In this document: positions 1 to 8,649 of the stretch, piece by piece | Position numbering within the stretch: position 1 is the stretch's first letter | Layout of the letters: the number at the start of each line of letters is the position of its first letter | Assembly: GCF_024347615.1 (NCBI RefSeq) | Contig: NZ_AP025508.1 | Location: 3,596,001-3,660,000, forward strand | Source: Vibrio splendidus | GTDB taxonomy: Bacteria > Pseudomonadota > Gammaproteobacteria > Enterobacterales > Vibrionaceae | Direction of reading: 5' to 3' | Length of the DNA stretch: 64,000 bases | Position numbers and translations under genes: made by a program | Notes under the pieces: model-generated | Seen by the model: the letters and a program-made list of their open reading frames with translations, nothing else | Told to the model about the DNA's origin: nothing | Databases searched by the model: none

Positions 1-26
1 GCAGCACCGCACCACCTCGAATGTAA
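1..26 (+). CDS. cytR: C-terminal end of a LacI-family regulator, probably CytR (partial)
   Basis: The third forward frame enters the window open and reads STAPPRM before TAA at 24-26. A Ser-Thr-Ala-Pro-Pro-Arg tail is typical of LacI-family repressors, whose last strand often ends RESTAPPR. In enterobacteria and vibrios cytR lies immediately upstream of ftsN, which matches here, and a terminator-like hairpin follows. Only seven residues are visible, so the identification rests mostly on synteny. The rest of the gene lies to the left of the window. Confidence 0.5.
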
Positions 27-50
27 CCCTCAGAAATACCCTTATAAATC

Positions 51-80
51 TGCGGCACATTTTGATGTGCCGCTTCCATT
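51..80 (+). terminator. Intrinsic terminator-like hairpin after the cytR-like gene
   Basis: A perfect 9-bp stem (GCGGCACAT, loop TTTG, ATGTGCCGC) is followed by a pyrimidine stretch TTCCATTT. The T-run is weak, so it may be a leaky terminator or an intercistronic hairpin before ftsN. Confidence 0.5.
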
Positions 81-148
81 TCTGCACTATTATCCTCGCG
101 CAATCTGGATTACCATGAGGACAGAATCAGCAACTATTGAATTGTCTT

Positions 149-688
149 GTGGCTAATAGAGATTATGTAAAGCGCGGTCGTGGCACGAAAAAACCGACCA
201 AGAAACAAGCCCCTCGCCGTAAACCTTGGCGCAGTGGTCTTTTGGCGATCCTCCTTGCCGGTGGTTTTGGTTATGGACTTTACTTATTGAGTAATGATCC
301 TGAGCCGCCAGCACCAACACCTGTGGCTACCAAACCAAAACCTAAGCCAAAACCAGCGAAAGTGATTCCACCGCCTCCTGAAGAGAAGTGGGACTACGTT
401 GAAACGCTGCCAAGCCGCGAGATTGAAGTTAAAGCCAAAGAGCAAGAGATCTCTAAGATCCCTTACGTGATGCAGTGTGGCGCTTACAAAACGTCAGCAC
501 AGGCAGAAACGCGCAAGTTAGATATTGCGTTCCAAGGTATCTCGAGTGAAATCCGTAAAAAAGACGGCAGTAGCTGGTACCGTGTGGTTTTAGGGCCATA
601 CAAGTTGAAGCGTGACGCCGAGCGCGATCGTCATAAGCTGCAACGGGCGAAAATCGAACCTTGCGCTATTTGGAAAGACACCGATTAG
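149..688 (+). CDS. ftsN: Cell division protein FtsN
   Basis: FtsN is a bitopic inner-membrane protein that triggers septal peptidoglycan synthesis by the divisome and binds denuded glycan strands. From the GTG at 149 the product is 179 aa and begins ANRDYVKRGRG after the initiator, the conserved vibrio FtsN cytoplasmic tail. A basic stretch follows, then one membrane helix (about residues 31-48), a proline- and lysine-rich periplasmic linker (KPKPKPKP), and a C-terminal SPOR domain (about residues 100-175, PYVMQCGAYKTSAQA). An in-frame TTG at 137 could extend it by four residues, but these do not match the family N terminus. No strong Shine-Dalgarno is visible. The protein is much shorter than E. 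coli FtsN (319 aa), mainly in the linker. Confidence 0.93.
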   Translation: MANRDYVKRGRGTKKPTKKQAPRRKPWRSGLLAILLAGGFGYGLYLLSNDPEPPAPTPVATKPKPKPKPAKVIPPPPEEKWDYVETLPSREIEVKAKEQEISKIPYVMQCGAYKTSAQAETRKLDIAFQGISSEIRKKDGSSWYRVVLGPYKLKRDAERDRHKLQRAKIEPCAIWKDTD

Positions 689-741
689 ATTTAGCGATAG
701 TCGCAGTCTTAATCTTAGCAAAAGCCGAAAACCAAACTCCG

Positions 742-770
742 AAAGCCTCCCATTGTGGAGGTTTTCTTTT
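742..770 (+). terminator. Terminator downstream of ftsN
   Basis: The stem CCTCC/GGAGG with loop CATTGT is followed by TTTTCTTTT. It sits about 55 nt after the ftsN stop and separates ftsN from hslVU. Confidence 0.75.
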
Positions 771-837
771 ATTTACTCCCTTTAGTCCGTTTTCCTTACA
801 ACTTCCGCCGATAAGTTGCGCGACATCACTCGCCCTT

Positions 838-868
838 CCTTGAATTATCCGAGCACCATCCTCATATA
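838..868 (+). promoter_or_regulatory. Sigma-32 (heat shock) promoter of hslVU
   Basis: CTTGAA at 839-844 and CCTCATAT at 860-867 are separated by 15 nt. This closely fits the sigma-32 consensus CTTGAAA, 11-16 nt, CCCCATNT. It lies about 45 nt upstream of the hslV start. hslVU is a classical sigma-32 operon in E. coli, so the assignment is a sequence match plus known biology. Confidence 0.7.
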
Positions 869-910
869 CTTTTTATACCCAAAGATAAGAAATATTAAGA
901 GGCCCTACTC

Positions 911-1459
911 GTGACTACCATTGTATCTGTACGTCGTAATAATAAAGTCGTCATCGCGGGTGATGGACAAGTATCTCTAGGCAATACTGTAATGAAGGGC
1001 AATGCCCGTAAAGTACGTCGCCTATACAACAACAAAGTACTGGCTGGTTTTGCTGGCGGTACGGCAGATGCTTTCACGCTATTCGAAAAATTTGAAAGCA
1101 AGCTGCAAATGCACCAAGGCCACCTAACCAAAGCTGCCGTTGAGCTGGCGAAGGATTGGCGTAGCGATCGTGCTCTACGTAAATTAGAAGCACTGCTAGC
1201 AGTCGCGGATGAAACCGCTTCGCTGATCATTACTGGTAACGGCGACGTCGTTCAACCAGAGAACGACCTGATTGCGATCGGTTCGGGCGGCAACTTCGCT
1301 CAAGCAGCAGCGACTGCACTATTAGAAAATACTGATTTAGATGCGCGTGAAATCGCAGAAAAGTCGCTGAACATTGCTGGCGATATCTGTGTATTCACCA
1401 ACCATCACCACACTATTGAAGAACTAGAAAGCACCGTTGAGCTGCCAAAGCCAGAGTAA
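911..1459 (+). CDS. hslV: ATP-dependent protease HslVU, peptidase subunit HslV
   Basis: HslV (ClpQ) forms the dodecameric proteolytic core of the cytoplasmic HslVU protease, a bacterial relative of the proteasome beta subunit. The 182-aa product has the family length. It begins [20 protein letters not shown], and removal of the initiator exposes the catalytic N-terminal Thr. GAGGCCC precedes the GTG start. hslU follows after 58 nt, and a heat-shock-type promoter lies upstream. The two genes are expected to form one operon degrading misfolded and regulatory proteins. Confidence 0.97.
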   Translation: MTTIVSVRRNNKVVIAGDGQVSLGNTVMKGNARKVRRLYNNKVLAGFAGGTADAFTLFEKFESKLQMHQGHLTKAAVELAKDWRSDRALRKLEALLAVADETASLIITGNGDVVQPENDLIAIGSGGNFAQAAATALLENTDLDAREIAEKSLNIAGDICVFTNHHHTIEELESTVELPKPE

Positions 1460-1517
1460 CGACCGCTTCCATCAATAACGTTGTATTCAACAGTGATTAA
1501 AGAATTAAGGAAAAACC

Positions 1518-2858
1518 ATGTCTGAGATGACTCCTCGCGAAATTGTTCACGAACTCAATCGCCACATTATCGGCCAAGACAACGCTAAGCGTTCAGTGGC
1601 TATCGCTCTACGTAACCGCTGGCGTCGTATGCAGCTTGAAGAAAGCCTGCGTGTTGAAGTTTCGCCAAAAAACATCCTAATGATTGGCCCAACGGGTGTG
1701 GGTAAAACTGAAATTGCTCGCCGTCTAGCGAAACTCGCTAATGCGCCGTTCATCAAGGTAGAAGCGACTAAGTTCACCGAAGTTGGCTACGTTGGTAAAG
1801 AAGTTGAGACCATCATCCGTGATCTAACGGACGTTGCGATCAAGATGACGCATCAACAAGCGATGGAAAAAGTACAATACCGCGCTGAAGAGCAAGCTGA
1901 AGAACGCATTCTTGATGCCCTTCTACCACCAGCACGTGATGCTTGGGGTCAGAACGAGCAATCAACTGAAGACACCACCTCTTCAAACACTCGCCAGATT
2001 TTCCGCAAGAAACTGCGCGAAGGTAAGCTAGACGACAAAGAGATCGAAGTCGATGTGGCCGCACCGCAAATGGGCGTAGAAATCATGTCACCTCCTGGTA
2101 TGGAAGAGATGACCAACCAGCTGCAAGGCATGTTCCAAAACCTAGCTGGCGACACCAAGAAAAAGCGTAAGATGAAAATCAAAGACGCATTCAAAGCACT
2201 GACAGAAGAAGAAGCTGCGAAGCTTGTGAACCAAGAAGAGCTAAAAGAGAGCGCGATCTTCAACGCTGAAAACAACGGCATCGTATTCATCGATGAGATC
2301 GACAAAATCTGTAAGCGTGGCGACAGCTCAGGCCCAGACGTATCTCGTGAAGGTGTTCAACGTGACCTACTGCCTCTAATCGAAGGCAGCACAGTATCAA
2401 CGAAGCACGGCATGGTTAAAACTGACCACATCTTGTTTATCACATCAGGTGCTTTCCAAGTGGCTAAGCCATCTGACCTGATCCCTGAACTGCAAGGTCG
2501 TCTACCAATCCGCGTAGAACTTGAAGCGCTTTCTGCACATGACTTCAAACGTATTCTTACTGAACCAAAGGCGTCACTGACCGAGCAGTACATTGCCCTG
2601 ATGAAAACAGAAGATGTCGGCATTGAGTTCACTGAAGATGGCATCAACCAGATTGCAGACGCAGCATGGCGTGTGAACGAAACCACTGAAAACATCGGTG
2701 CGCGTCGTTTACACACCGTCATGGAGCGCCTAATGGATGAAATTTCATTTGACGCAACAGACCGAGCAGGCAGTAAATTGCTGATTGATGAAGCTTATGT
2801 AATATCTAAGCTTGGCGAGCTCGTAGAAGACGAAGACCTAAGTCGCTTCATCCTGTAG
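1518..2858 (+). CDS. hslU: ATP-dependent protease HslVU, ATPase subunit HslU
   Basis: HslU (ClpY) is the AAA+ unfoldase that feeds substrates into HslV. The 446-aa product has Walker A GPTGVGKT at residues 57-64, an intermediate I domain (about residues 110-245) rich in charged residues, Walker B with VFIDEID at about 256, and sensor/arginine motifs near the C terminus. The terminal [10 protein letters not shown] is the conserved tail that docks into HslV pockets to activate it. AAGGAAAAACC precedes ATG at 1518. The pairing with hslV is universal in proteobacteria that keep this system. Confidence 0.98.
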   Translation: MSEMTPREIVHELNRHIIGQDNAKRSVAIALRNRWRRMQLEESLRVEVSPKNILMIGPTGVGKTEIARRLAKLANAPFIKVEATKFTEVGYVGKEVETIIRDLTDVAIKMTHQQAMEKVQYRAEEQAEERILDALLPPARDAWGQNEQSTEDTTSSNTRQIFRKKLREGKLDDKEIEVDVAAPQMGVEIMSPPGMEEMTNQLQGMFQNLAGDTKKKRKMKIKDAFKALTEEEAAKLVNQEELKESAIFNAENNGIVFIDEIDKICKRGDSSGPDVSREGVQRDLLPLIEGSTVSTKHGMVKTDHILFITSGAFQVAKPSDLIPELQGRLPIRVELEALSAHDFKRILTEPKASLTEQYIALMKTEDVGIEFTEDGINQIADAAWRVNETTENIGARRLHTVMERLMDEISFDATDRAGSKLLIDEAYVISKLGELVEDEDLSRFIL

Positions 2859-2918
2859 CACACAAAACTCCAACTTATTGCTCTATCTCAAAGAAATAGC
2901 AGCTAATAAGCGAATTCA

Positions 2919-2946
2919 AGGCCCACTTTCGAGTGGGCTTTTTATT
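2919..2946 (+). terminator. Terminator of hslVU
   Basis: GCCCACT, loop TTCG, AGTGGGC is followed by TTTTTATT. It is a strong stem with a stable tetraloop, 60 nt after hslU. Confidence 0.9.
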
Positions 2947-3013
2947 ACCCGAAAAATGGGCGTATACTCAAATCACAGTTTGAAACGAAGACTTACAAAG
3001 AAATAGACCTACG

Positions 3014-3931
3014 ATGAAACAATCTCTACTGATTTGGCTTGATGCCGCACGACCAAAAACTCTGCCTCTCGCACTCGTCTCTATTCTTACAGGAAGTAGT
3101 TTAGCGTTCGCCGGCGGTCAGTTTTCTCTATCAATAGCCCTACTGGCTTTTTTAACTGCCACCTTATTACAAATTTTATCGAACCTAGCCAATGACTATG
3201 GTGACGCAGTAAAAGGCACAGACAACGAAAACCGTCTGGGGCCAACACGCGCAATGCAATCCGGCGCGGTGACCGCGAAAACCATGAAGCAAGCCATCAT
3301 CCTCAACATCGTGTTTACCATGCTCGCTGGGCTGATTCTTATTTTTCATGCCTTAACCTCGATTGAAAGCATCTTATCTTTCATCGCGTTAGGCGTATTA
3401 GCCATAATGGCTGCCATCGCTTACACAGTGGGCAATAAACCTTATGGTTATATTGGCCTTGGCGACTTATCGGTATTTATCTTCTTCGGTTTGTTAGGCG
3501 TTTCAGGCACATACTTCCTACACACTGGTCATGTTGAGCCAAGCCTATTTCTTCCGGCCTTAGGCTGTGGATTAATGGCGGTTGCGGTACTCAACATCAA
3601 CAACATGCGTGATATAGAGAACGACAGTGAATGTGGTAAGCGCACCATGGCGGTTCGCCTAGGGCAACGCAAAGCCAAGCACTATCATTTTGCACTGCTT
3701 GGGCTCGCCCTTGCTTCTTTCGCTATCTACCTACTGATTCAAGAAAAACCGGTCTGGATCAGCCTGCCGTTTTTATTGAGCATTGTTATTGTTTACAAAC
3801 ATGGCAAGGCCGTTTGGGAAACCGAAAAACCAGCGCAGATTGCACCAATGATGCCAGTGATTGTGAAATGCTCACTGGTCACTAACCTATTGTTTGCAGG
3901 GGTTGTCGTAGCTCAAACTCTATTGAGTTAA
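3014..3931 (+). CDS. menA: 1,4-dihydroxy-2-naphthoate polyprenyltransferase MenA
   Basis: MenA is an integral membrane UbiA-family prenyltransferase that attaches the polyprenyl chain to 1,4-dihydroxy-2-naphthoate, giving demethylmenaquinone for anaerobic respiration. The 305-aa protein has about eight to nine hydrophobic segments. The first Asp-rich motif reads NDYGDAVKGTD (about residues 65-75) and the second NNMRDIENDSECGKRT (about residues 200-215); both bind prenyl diphosphate and Mg. The start is supported by the N-terminal WLDAARPKTLPLA typical of MenA. It sits between hslU and rraA, as in E. coli. Confidence 0.97.
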   Translation: MKQSLLIWLDAARPKTLPLALVSILTGSSLAFAGGQFSLSIALLAFLTATLLQILSNLANDYGDAVKGTDNENRLGPTRAMQSGAVTAKTMKQAIILNIVFTMLAGLILIFHALTSIESILSFIALGVLAIMAAIAYTVGNKPYGYIGLGDLSVFIFFGLLGVSGTYFLHTGHVEPSLFLPALGCGLMAVAVLNINNMRDIENDSECGKRTMAVRLGQRKAKHYHFALLGLALASFAIYLLIQEKPVWISLPFLLSIVIVYKHGKAVWETEKPAQIAPMMPVIVKCSLVTNLLFAGVVVAQTLLS

Positions 3932-4004
3932 ATGAGACTAATCATTGCAAAGGGATCAAGCACCGATATACTCAAAGTAAGCTCATTGTTCAAAAGGTAT
4001 ACTA

Positions 4005-4523
4005 ATGGAATACAACACTTCAGCACTGTGCGACATATATTTGGATCAAGTTGATGTCGTGGAGCCCATGTTCAGCAACTTCGGTGGACGTGCATCCTTC
4101 GCAGGACAGATCACGACATTAAAGTGTTTTGAAGACAATGCTTTGATTCGCTCCGTATTAGAGCAAGATGGTCTGGGACGTGTGTTGTTAATCGATGGTG
4201 GCGGCTCACTACGCAAAGCGCTGATCGATGCTGAGATTGCCCTACTTGTCGAAGACAATGAGTGGGAAGGTATTGTGGTTTACGGCTGTGTTCGTGAAGT
4301 CGATGAGCTAGAAGACATGAACATTGGTATTCAGGCTTTGGCTTCAATCCCTGTTGGTGCGAGCCAAGCAGGTGTCGGCGAATTGGACGTACCGGTCAAC
4401 TTTGGCAGCGTAACCTTCTTACCGGAAGATTACCTCTACGCTGACAACACCGGTATTATTCTTTCGGCAGAGCCTTTAGATGTAGAACTTGATCTGGATG
4501 TTGAAGAAGAAGAGATCGAGTAA
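4005..4523 (+). CDS. rraA: Regulator of ribonuclease E activity RraA
   Basis: RraA is a ring-shaped trimer that binds RNase E and inhibits degradosome activity, changing global mRNA decay. The family was once misnamed MenG because of its position after menA. The 172-aa product has the conserved [22 protein letters not shown] core (about residues 54-72) and the [19 protein letters not shown] segment (about residues 105-123). A very acidic C terminus ([13 protein letters not shown]) is present. It follows menA by 73 nt. A bidirectional terminator separates it from convergent zapB. Confidence 0.95.
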   Translation: MEYNTSALCDIYLDQVDVVEPMFSNFGGRASFAGQITTLKCFEDNALIRSVLEQDGLGRVLLIDGGGSLRKALIDAEIALLVEDNEWEGIVVYGCVREVDELEDMNIGIQALASIPVGASQAGVGELDVPVNFGSVTFLPEDYLYADNTGIILSAEPLDVELDLDVEEEEIE

Positions 4524-4582
4524 CTCTCACTCAGCTTCAAATAATAAAACAACCATAAGAACACGAAGCATAAGAATACAAA

Positions 4583-4619
4583 CAAAAACGCCCGCTACTC
4601 AGTAGCGGGCGTTTTTTTA
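4583..4619. terminator. Bidirectional terminator between rraA and zapB
   Basis: A 10-bp GC-rich stem (CGCCCGCTAC with GTAGCGGGCG) has five A upstream and seven T downstream, so it can end transcripts from both convergent genes. Confidence 0.92.
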
Positions 4620-4634
4620 AATCTGAAGAGTCAA

Positions 4635-4877
4635 TTACTCTACGTCATCCATTTTACCAAGAAGGTTACGGATGCGATCTTGCCACGCTGAATGCTCTTC
4701 CTGCATTTGCTGAGTTTTTTGCTCTAGCTCGTGACGGCTTTCTTTAAGCTCACCAGCTTCTGTTGCTAGTGCTTGTTTCTCTTCTTTAAGCTCTTCCACT
4801 TCCATTTGAAGAAGTGCAATTGTATCTACTGCTGTTTGAATTTTTGCTTCTAGCTGCTCTAGTACTTCAAAAGACAT
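4635..4877 (-). CDS. zapB: Cell division protein ZapB
   Basis: ZapB is a small coiled-coil protein that stabilises the Z ring through ZapA and links it to MatP and the terminus region. The 80-aa product is predicted entirely alpha-helical with heptads throughout ([19 protein letters not shown], then many Glu and Lys residues). It ends in the family-typical LLGKMDDVE. Length and start [14 protein letters not shown] match ZapB. It is convergent with rraA and divergent from glpX, the conserved order. Confidence 0.93.
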   Translation of the reverse strand: MSFEVLEQLEAKIQTAVDTIALLQMEVEELKEEKQALATEAGELKESRHELEQKTQQMQEEHSAWQDRIRNLLGKMDDVE

Positions 4878-5201
4878 TCTGGCCTACCTTTAAGTTATCC
4901 GTTTGATGGTGAAGGTCTACTCCACTTATTTCCCCATTCTACTCAGCAGAGCAAGGATAAACACTCAATATATTCGATATTTTGCGCCATTCGATGAAAA
5001 AAACAGCGCTTTTTACCGAATATTGACGTGAATTATTACTACCGCGACAACAGACTGATTATTTTGATGAATATTACCTGTTTTCACCCGCAAATTGATC
5101 AAGAGCAATCCCCAAAAAACAAAAAGGCAAACGTTTCCTTTGGGATATGGTAAAATTCGCCGCGAAATTTCTATTCCCCTTTTGAAAATTTTGGAGTCCG
5201 C
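4878..5201. other. Intergenic region between zapB and glpX
   Basis: A divergent spacer holding the promoters of zapB and glpX. An extended -10-like TATGGTAAAAT (about 5145-5155) and a LacI-type palindrome lie close to glpX. I see no gene in it. Confidence 0.6.
5125..5140. promoter_or_regulatory. LacI-family operator-like site upstream of glpX
   Basis: AGGCAAACGTTTCCTT is a near-palindrome around a central CG, the form bound by LacI-family proteins such as Cra or PurR. It lies just upstream of the likely -10 of glpX, where a regulator of gluconeogenesis such as Cra would make sense. Which protein binds is inference. Confidence 0.4.
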
Positions 5202-6209
5202 ATGAAACGCGATTTAGCAATGTCATTCTCTCGTGTCACTGAAGGTGCAGCACTAGCTGGTTACAAGTGGCTTGGCCGCGGCGATAAAAACGCTGCAGAT
5301 GGCGCTGCTGTAGAAGTAATGCGTAGCCTACTGAACAAAACCGAAATTAGCGGCGAGATCGTTATCGGCGAAGGTGAAATCGATGATGCACCTATGCTAT
5401 ACATCGGCGAAAACGTCGGTATTGGCGGTGATGCGGTAGATATCGCCGTTGACCCAATTGAGGGGACACGCATGACAGCAATGGGCCAATCAAATGCATT
5501 GGCTGTATTGGCTGCAGGCGAAAAAGGTAGCTTCCTAAAAGCACCTGACATGTACATGGAAAAATTGGTTGTTGGTCCTGGCGCAAAAGGCGTGATTGAC
5601 CTAGAACTGCCACTGACAGAAAACCTAGAAAACATTGCGAAAGCACTAGGTAAAACACTCGATACACTGGTAGTAACCACACTGGCTAAGCCACGTCATG
5701 ATCAAGTGATTGCCGATATGCAAGCAATGGGCGTTCGTGTATTCGCAGTGCCAGATGGTGATGTTGCTGCTTCTATCCTCACGTGTATGCCAGACAGTGA
5801 AGTCGACGTAATGTACTGCATCGGCGGCGCGCCTGAAGGCGTGGTTTCGGCTGCGGTTATTCGCGCACTCGACGGCGACATGCACGCACGTCTGCTTCCT
5901 CGTCATGAAGTAAAAGGCGATACAGAAGAGAACCGCAAACACGGTGAGCTTGAACTAGAGCGTTGTGCAGAAATGGGCGTAACGGCGGGCATCGTATTGA
6001 AGATGGAAGACATGGCTCGTAGCGACAACGTTGTATTCTCAGCAACCGGCATTACTAAGGGTGACCTTCTAGAGGGCATCACACGTACAGGCAATATCGC
6101 AACTACAGAAACACTGCTTATCCGTGGTCGCTGCCGTACTATTCGTCGCATCAAGTCTATTCACTATCTAGAACGTAAAGACCCAGAAGTGATTGGTCAC
6201 ATCCTGTAA
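5202..6209 (+). CDS. glpX: Fructose-1,6-bisphosphatase class II GlpX
   Basis: GlpX hydrolyses fructose 1,6-bisphosphate to fructose 6-phosphate in gluconeogenesis. The 335-aa cytosolic enzyme shows the class II signatures: GEGEIDDAPMLYIGE (about residues 52-66, metal ligands) and DPIEGTRMTAMGQSNA (about residues 86-101). GDVAASILTCMP and GGAPEGVVSAAV further along bind phosphate. The Li-sensitive phosphatase fold is implied by these motifs. TGGAG lies before the ATG. Unlike E. coli there is no glpF or glpK next to it, so it stands alone beside zapB. Confidence 0.96.
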   Translation: MKRDLAMSFSRVTEGAALAGYKWLGRGDKNAADGAAVEVMRSLLNKTEISGEIVIGEGEIDDAPMLYIGENVGIGGDAVDIAVDPIEGTRMTAMGQSNALAVLAAGEKGSFLKAPDMYMEKLVVGPGAKGVIDLELPLTENLENIAKALGKTLDTLVVTTLAKPRHDQVIADMQAMGVRVFAVPDGDVAASILTCMPDSEVDVMYCIGGAPEGVVSAAVIRALDGDMHARLLPRHEVKGDTEENRKHGELELERCAEMGVTAGIVLKMEDMARSDNVVFSATGITKGDLLEGITRTGNIATTETLLIRGRCRTIRRIKSIHYLERKDPEVIGHIL

Positions 6210-6236
6210 ACCTAAACTAGGTTCAACAGAACACGC

Positions 6237-6270
6237 GAAGGCTGATACCAAGTATCAGCCTTTTGTTTTA
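6237..6270 (+). terminator. Terminator of glpX
   Basis: GGCTGATAC, loop CAA, GTATCAGCC is followed by TTTTGTTTTA. Confidence 0.88.
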
Positions 6271-6371
6271 TTGGCCATCAATAACCTGTGCATTTCACCT
6301 ACGCCATAGTAAATGGTTTGCTTTATAAACACCTTGCCTCATAATAGTAAGGTTCATTAGGTAGAGATAGT

Positions 6372-6992
6372 ATGAAAACAAGCGACAAAATCTTACAGAC
6401 CATTAAGCGTCAAGGCGCGGTAACCGCGAAACAACTGTCAGAAGAATTTGGCATGACGACAATGGGTGCCAGACAGCACCTACAAAGTTTGGAAGATGAC
6501 GGTATTCTTGCGTTTCATGATGTTAAAGTAAAAGTGGGTCGCCCGACTCGCCACTGGTCCCTGACTCAACAAGGCCATGGTCAATTTTCAGATCGACATG
6601 GTGAGCTCACCATTCAAGTGATCGATGCTGTCGAGAATCTGTTTGGTAAAGAGGGGTTAGCTAAGGTTGCGGCCGAGCGTGAACAACACACCCTTAAGCA
6701 ATATCAAACCGCGCTGTCTGATTGTGACTCGCTGATCAGCAAGCTTAAAAAACTCACCCAGCTGCGTGAAGACGAAGGCTACATGGCTGAACTTCAAGAG
6801 CATGACGATCACTACATCTTGATCGAGAACCACTGCCCTATCTGCAAGGCTGCGACTCGCTGCCCTAGCCTGTGCCAATCTGAGCTCAATGTTTTCAAAG
6901 AATTACTCAAAGATGAATGTCATGTGATCCGCACTGAACACATCATTACTGGCGAGCGTCGTTGTACTTATACCCTAACGCCAAGTTACTGA
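6372..6992 (+). CDS. HTH transcriptional regulator of the COG2345/SufR-like type with a cysteine cluster
   Basis: A 206-aa cytosolic regulator. Residues about 5-70 form a winged helix (ILQTIKRQGAVTAKQLSEEFGMTTMGARQHLQ) ending in a GRPTRHWSLT wing. The C-terminal half is helical and contains five Cys residues in the segment HCPICKAATRCPSLC plus DECHV and RRCTY. This arrangement recalls SufR and related COG2345 proteins that bind an iron-sulfur cluster or zinc, but the Cys spacing is not identical to cyanobacterial SufR. It stands alone. The neighbouring DUF3135 gene may be co-transcribed, though there is about 100 nt between them. Target genes are unknown. Confidence 0.75.
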   Translation: MKTSDKILQTIKRQGAVTAKQLSEEFGMTTMGARQHLQSLEDDGILAFHDVKVKVGRPTRHWSLTQQGHGQFSDRHGELTIQVIDAVENLFGKEGLAKVAAEREQHTLKQYQTALSDCDSLISKLKKLTQLREDEGYMAELQEHDDHYILIENHCPICKAATRCPSLCQSELNVFKELLKDECHVIRTEHIITGERRCTYTLTPSY

Positions 6993-7094
6993 TCCTGTCT
7001 CAATATTGAGAAAACACCAATAGATTAAAATTTGTACAAATTTCTTTCTTAAGCTTAAAGCATATGAAACATGCTTAATGCTAAGGAAGGAATC

Positions 7095-7442
7095 ATGGCA
7101 CATCCACAGCCCAATCAAAAACTGCCCCCTTTTGATGAACTGGTCCAACTCGCGAAAAGCGATCCGAAAGCATTCGATCAATTCAAACACGAGATGTGCG
7201 AACAGATGATTTGCTCAGCCTCAGAGACCATGCAAAACAGGCTTCGCGCTCAACAAAGTCATATCGATTTAGTCGTCAGCCGCTGCAAGAATCCACATCA
7301 CGCTAATGTTGTTCTGATGCAAGAGCTGCGCTGTCAGGTCTGTAAATTCCAAGATGCACTCAAAGGCCGCTGCGATTTTGAAGAATCTCTGCCTGAAAAT
7401 GTCGTGCCTTTCAGGCCAAATACAGAGCCAAAAATGTACTGA
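7095..7442 (+). CDS. DUF3135 family protein
   Basis: A small cytosolic protein of 115 aa with no known role. It shows the family pattern LPPFDELVQLAKSDPKAFD near the N terminus, a middle segment with ERC/CEQMICSA, and a C-terminal CQVCKFQDAL. The start at 7095 was chosen because AAGGAAGG lies 5 nt upstream. An in-frame ATG at 7071 lacks a ribosome site and adds eight unconserved residues. A bidirectional terminator follows. Confidence 0.85.
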   Translation: MAHPQPNQKLPPFDELVQLAKSDPKAFDQFKHEMCEQMICSASETMQNRLRAQQSHIDLVVSRCKNPHHANVVLMQELRCQVCKFQDALKGRCDFEESLPENVVPFRPNTEPKMY

Positions 7443-7494
7443 AAGCTAAAATGTATTAGTGAAAAAAACGCATTAAAAACAAAATGCCTTAGAA

Positions 7495-7524
7495 CAAAAA
7501 AGGGAGCGCAATGCTCCCTTTTTA
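7495..7524. terminator. Bidirectional terminator between the DUF3135 and DUF805 genes
   Basis: GGGAGC, loop GCAAT, GCTCCC has six A on the left and five T on the right, serving both converging genes. Confidence 0.85.
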
Positions 7525-7543
7525 CTGATGAATCATCCAATCT

Positions 7544-7966
7544 TTAAACGGGATCTTCACCGTAATCATTGCGACCTTCAGTGCCTTTCATCAAACCGCA
7601 TTCTACCAAGATCCACAAACCACACACTAGTGCAGCAACCGTTGCCACCATGTGAATAGGCAATACTGGCTCTGTCGTAGTCGCAGCCATAGGTGATGCA
7701 AGTCGCCCGAGTACGAGCGGTACATTCAGCAATAGCCAGTAGTTAGACTTGTTGCGGTCATGCCAGCGCTTAGCGGTAACAGCAAGATCTGGAATAACAA
7801 GTAATAGAAGGAAGATTGGTAACAGGAGATAGGAGTATGCTGGGAACAAAACCGAGATACCGGTGGCAAAACCAGTAATCGCGATATAGTAGAAAATATT
7901 CCAAACCCAGTAAGTCTTACGACCAATTCTCCCTTTGAAAGAGAGCAGTAAATCTTTCATCGACAT
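7544..7966 (-). CDS. DUF805 family inner-membrane protein
   Basis: A 140-aa membrane protein of the YhaH/DUF805 type. The N terminus KDLLLSFKGRIGRKTYW is the family hallmark. About four hydrophobic helices follow, and the loop AVTAKRWHDRNKSNYW carries the conserved RxHDxxKS motif. No biochemical role is established for this family. The methionine at 7966 and the one two codons later are both possible starts. It appears to be a single-gene unit. Confidence 0.88.
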   Translation of the reverse strand: MSMKDLLLSFKGRIGRKTYWVWNIFYYIAITGFATGISVLFPAYSYLLLPIFLLLLVIPDLAVTAKRWHDRNKSNYWLLLNVPLVLGRLASPMAATTTEPVLPIHMVATVAALVCGLWILVECGLMKGTEGRNDYGEDPV

Positions 7967-8052
7967 CTTAAATACTCAAAAAATTAATACGCTACCAAAA
8001 AGTTAGCAGCAAATAGTCAGTTAATCACTTTTAGTTCGTTGATTATTTTTAG

Positions 8053-8400
8053 CTAGTTAATCACTTTCTGAAAGCAACTTTTATCCATATCCCTTATGTT
8101 GACCGTTAGGCTGCGGATATGGCTTGCCTGTTCTTGTAAGGTTTGCATCAACAAACGCGACAATTCTCTTTTCTGTTCTTCGGTACGCCCTGAAAGTAAC
8201 TCGAAGCTAATATGAACAAAATCCACATTGTCCTCTTCATCACCGACCAACCAGTTATGACAGCGCAGTGAACGAGACTTCACAGAAGGTACATCAAACA
8301 AACCACAGTTTAATGTAACTTGATGAAGATCTTCTAGTAAACCTTGGATATTCACTCGCTCATCCACTGAATTTGAGTACTCTAGAACTAGATTCGGCAT
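8053..8400 (-). CDS. 5-carboxymethyl-2-hydroxymuconate isomerase-family protein (tautomerase fold)
   Basis: The 115-aa product begins M-PNLVLEYSNSV. Loss of Met would expose the Pro-1 general base of the tautomerase superfamily, as in HpaF/CHMI. The C-terminal half contains TEEQKRELSRLLMQTLQE, another family trait. In HpaF the reaction is ketonisation in homoprotocatechuate degradation, but no hpa genes are nearby, so the true substrate here is open. AGGAAG precedes the start. It is a stand-alone gene, divergent from tpiA. Confidence 0.8.
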   Translation of the reverse strand: MPNLVLEYSNSVDERVNIQGLLEDLHQVTLNCGLFDVPSVKSRSLRCHNWLVGDEEDNVDFVHISFELLSGRTEEQKRELSRLLMQTLQEQASHIRSLTVNIRDMDKSCFQKVIN

Positions 8401-8649
8401 TATTACTTCCTATTGTTAACGCAATCGTTTGTCCCTTAATAGCAACTAACGATGAAAAATCCGAGAAGTTAGCTATTATTCTGTCTGCCGGATCACTGAT
8501 ATATGCTCAAAATCTACTCTGACCATTGAGTAAGATCCAAGAAAGTCATGACCACAGTCATGATCTGTTGATATTATTCTGTTATATTATTTCGTAATAA
8601 AGTTTACTTTTTTACATTCGATTTATTTAAATACTTTGGAGATATCCCT

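Noticed and set aside
661..843. Plus-strand open frame of 60 codons overlapping the end of ftsN
   Set aside because: It crosses the ftsN terminator and the sigma-32 -35 element region and shows no family pattern.
8544..8564. Repeated GTCATGA words upstream of tpiA considered as an operator
   Set aside because: They are short, and I know of no regulator with this site; the evidence is too thin.
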